Source: Alphaproteobacteria bacterium
GTDB taxonomy: Bacteria > Pseudomonadota > Alphaproteobacteria > Micropepsales > Micropepsaceae
Length of the DNA stretch: 5,612 bases
Assembly: GCA_028869355.1 (NCBI GenBank)
Contig: JAGWSK010000057.1
Coordinates: 1-5,612 of the forward strand
Reading direction: 5' to 3'
Position numbers and translations under genes: made by a program. The first letter of the stretch is position 1; the number at the start of each line of letters is the position of its first letter. Positions 5,298-5,612 of this stretch are shown in pieces. The notes beneath the pieces are model-generated. The model worked only from the letters and a program-made list of their open reading frames with translations. It had not been told where the DNA came from and did no database searches.

Positions 5298-5612
5298 TCA
5301 GATCAACGCCGGAATCCAGCGGGCTACGCGGTGCAGATAATCGGAATAATCCGGGCCGAACAATTCGCGCAGCCGAACTTCATCCTGCACCACCCGGCGA
5401 TGAAACCAGAACGCCTGAATGAAGAACAGCGCGAGCCCTGCCCAGGAACGAAGTGTCAGCGCCAGCCCCAGCAGAAATATCAGATGGCCGAGATACATCG
5501 GATTGCGCGTGTAGCGGTATGGGCCGGTGAGCACGAGGCGAACCGGCGGTACCGCCGTGCCGGGTCCGCCGCCTCCCAGTCGACTGCGATAGCGGCGGGT
5601 CAGGCGGTATTG
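5298..5612 (-). CDS. Isoprenylcysteine/phospholipid methyltransferase-like membrane protein, C-terminal part
   Basis: The frame is open to the right edge (104 codons plus stop), so the N-terminus is missing. The visible part carries LVLTGPYRYTRNPMYLGHL, the SAM-binding signature of the ICMT/PEMT membrane methyltransferases. A hydrophobic span (LIFLLGLALTL through LALFFIQAFWF) follows, then E-x-x-L-R-E-L-F-G-x-x-Y-x-x-Y-x-x-x-V-x-R-W-I-P, the usual family ending. Bacterial members transfer a methyl group from SAM to a lipid or small acceptor, but the substrate cannot be predicted. The residues preceding the signature (about 10-20) are Gly/Pro-rich. A GTG at 5534 is not the start, because the motif extends upstream of it. 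It is the first visible gene of a leftward run with the cytochrome b gene 46 bp downstream. Confidence 0.85.
   Translation of the reverse strand, partial: QYRLTRRYRSRLGGGGPGTAVPPVRLVLTGPYRYTRNPMYLGHLIFLLGLALTLRSWAGLALFFIQAFWFHRRVVQDEVRLRELFGPDYSDYLHRVARWIPALI

Noticed and set aside
4538..5422. Plus-strand open frame (294 codons) opposite the cytochrome b gene
   Set aside because: It is a highly charged, low-complexity mirror of a membrane-protein gene. The minus-strand frame has four transmembrane helices with placed histidines.

Overview
The window is 5.6 kb of moderately GC-rich DNA (about 60% by eye), densely coding and bacterial. It holds five complete genes, plus the ends of two more at the window edges. 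The tandem two-domain dCTP deaminase is the form typical of Alphaproteobacteria. An exported NHL propeller, a bfd-bfr pair and a b-type cytochrome also fit that class. No marker gene is present, so the order or genus cannot be fixed. There are no tRNA or rRNA genes, IS elements, CRISPR arrays or phage genes.

Left part: the C-terminus of an M20-family metallopeptidase runs rightward (3-155). It converges on a leftward gene for an exported six-bladed NHL beta-propeller (205-1350), with an imperfect hairpin between them. A 388-bp gene-free interval (1351-1738) separates the propeller gene from the divergent dCTP deaminase gene (1739-2959), whose two halves each carry a deaminase-like set of residues. 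The deaminase gene converges on the next block with only 22 bp between stop codons.

Middle: a leftward bfd-bfr iron module (3652 down to 2982). Bfd, a small [2Fe-2S] ferredoxin, is the expected electron donor for releasing iron from bacterioferritin. The two genes are 8 bp apart, and the bfr Shine-Dalgarno overlaps the bfd stop. A strong Fur-box-like palindrome lies just upstream of bfd, so the pair is probably iron-regulated as a unit. The bacterioferritin keeps the haem-ligand methionine and five of the six usual ferroxidase ligands but has Ala in place of the His at position 130. This is the most notable observation in the window.

Right part: three more leftward genes. From the right edge they are a partial isoprenylcysteine/phospholipid methyltransferase-like membrane protein, a four-helix cytochrome b561-type protein with four candidate haem histidines, and an exported protein that looks like an outer-membrane beta-barrel. 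Their spacing allows one transcript. The redox partner of the cytochrome is not in the window and its function is open.

I see no clearly new system. The points most worth checking are the altered ferroxidase site under an apparently Fur-controlled promoter and the unexplained cytochrome b/barrel pair.
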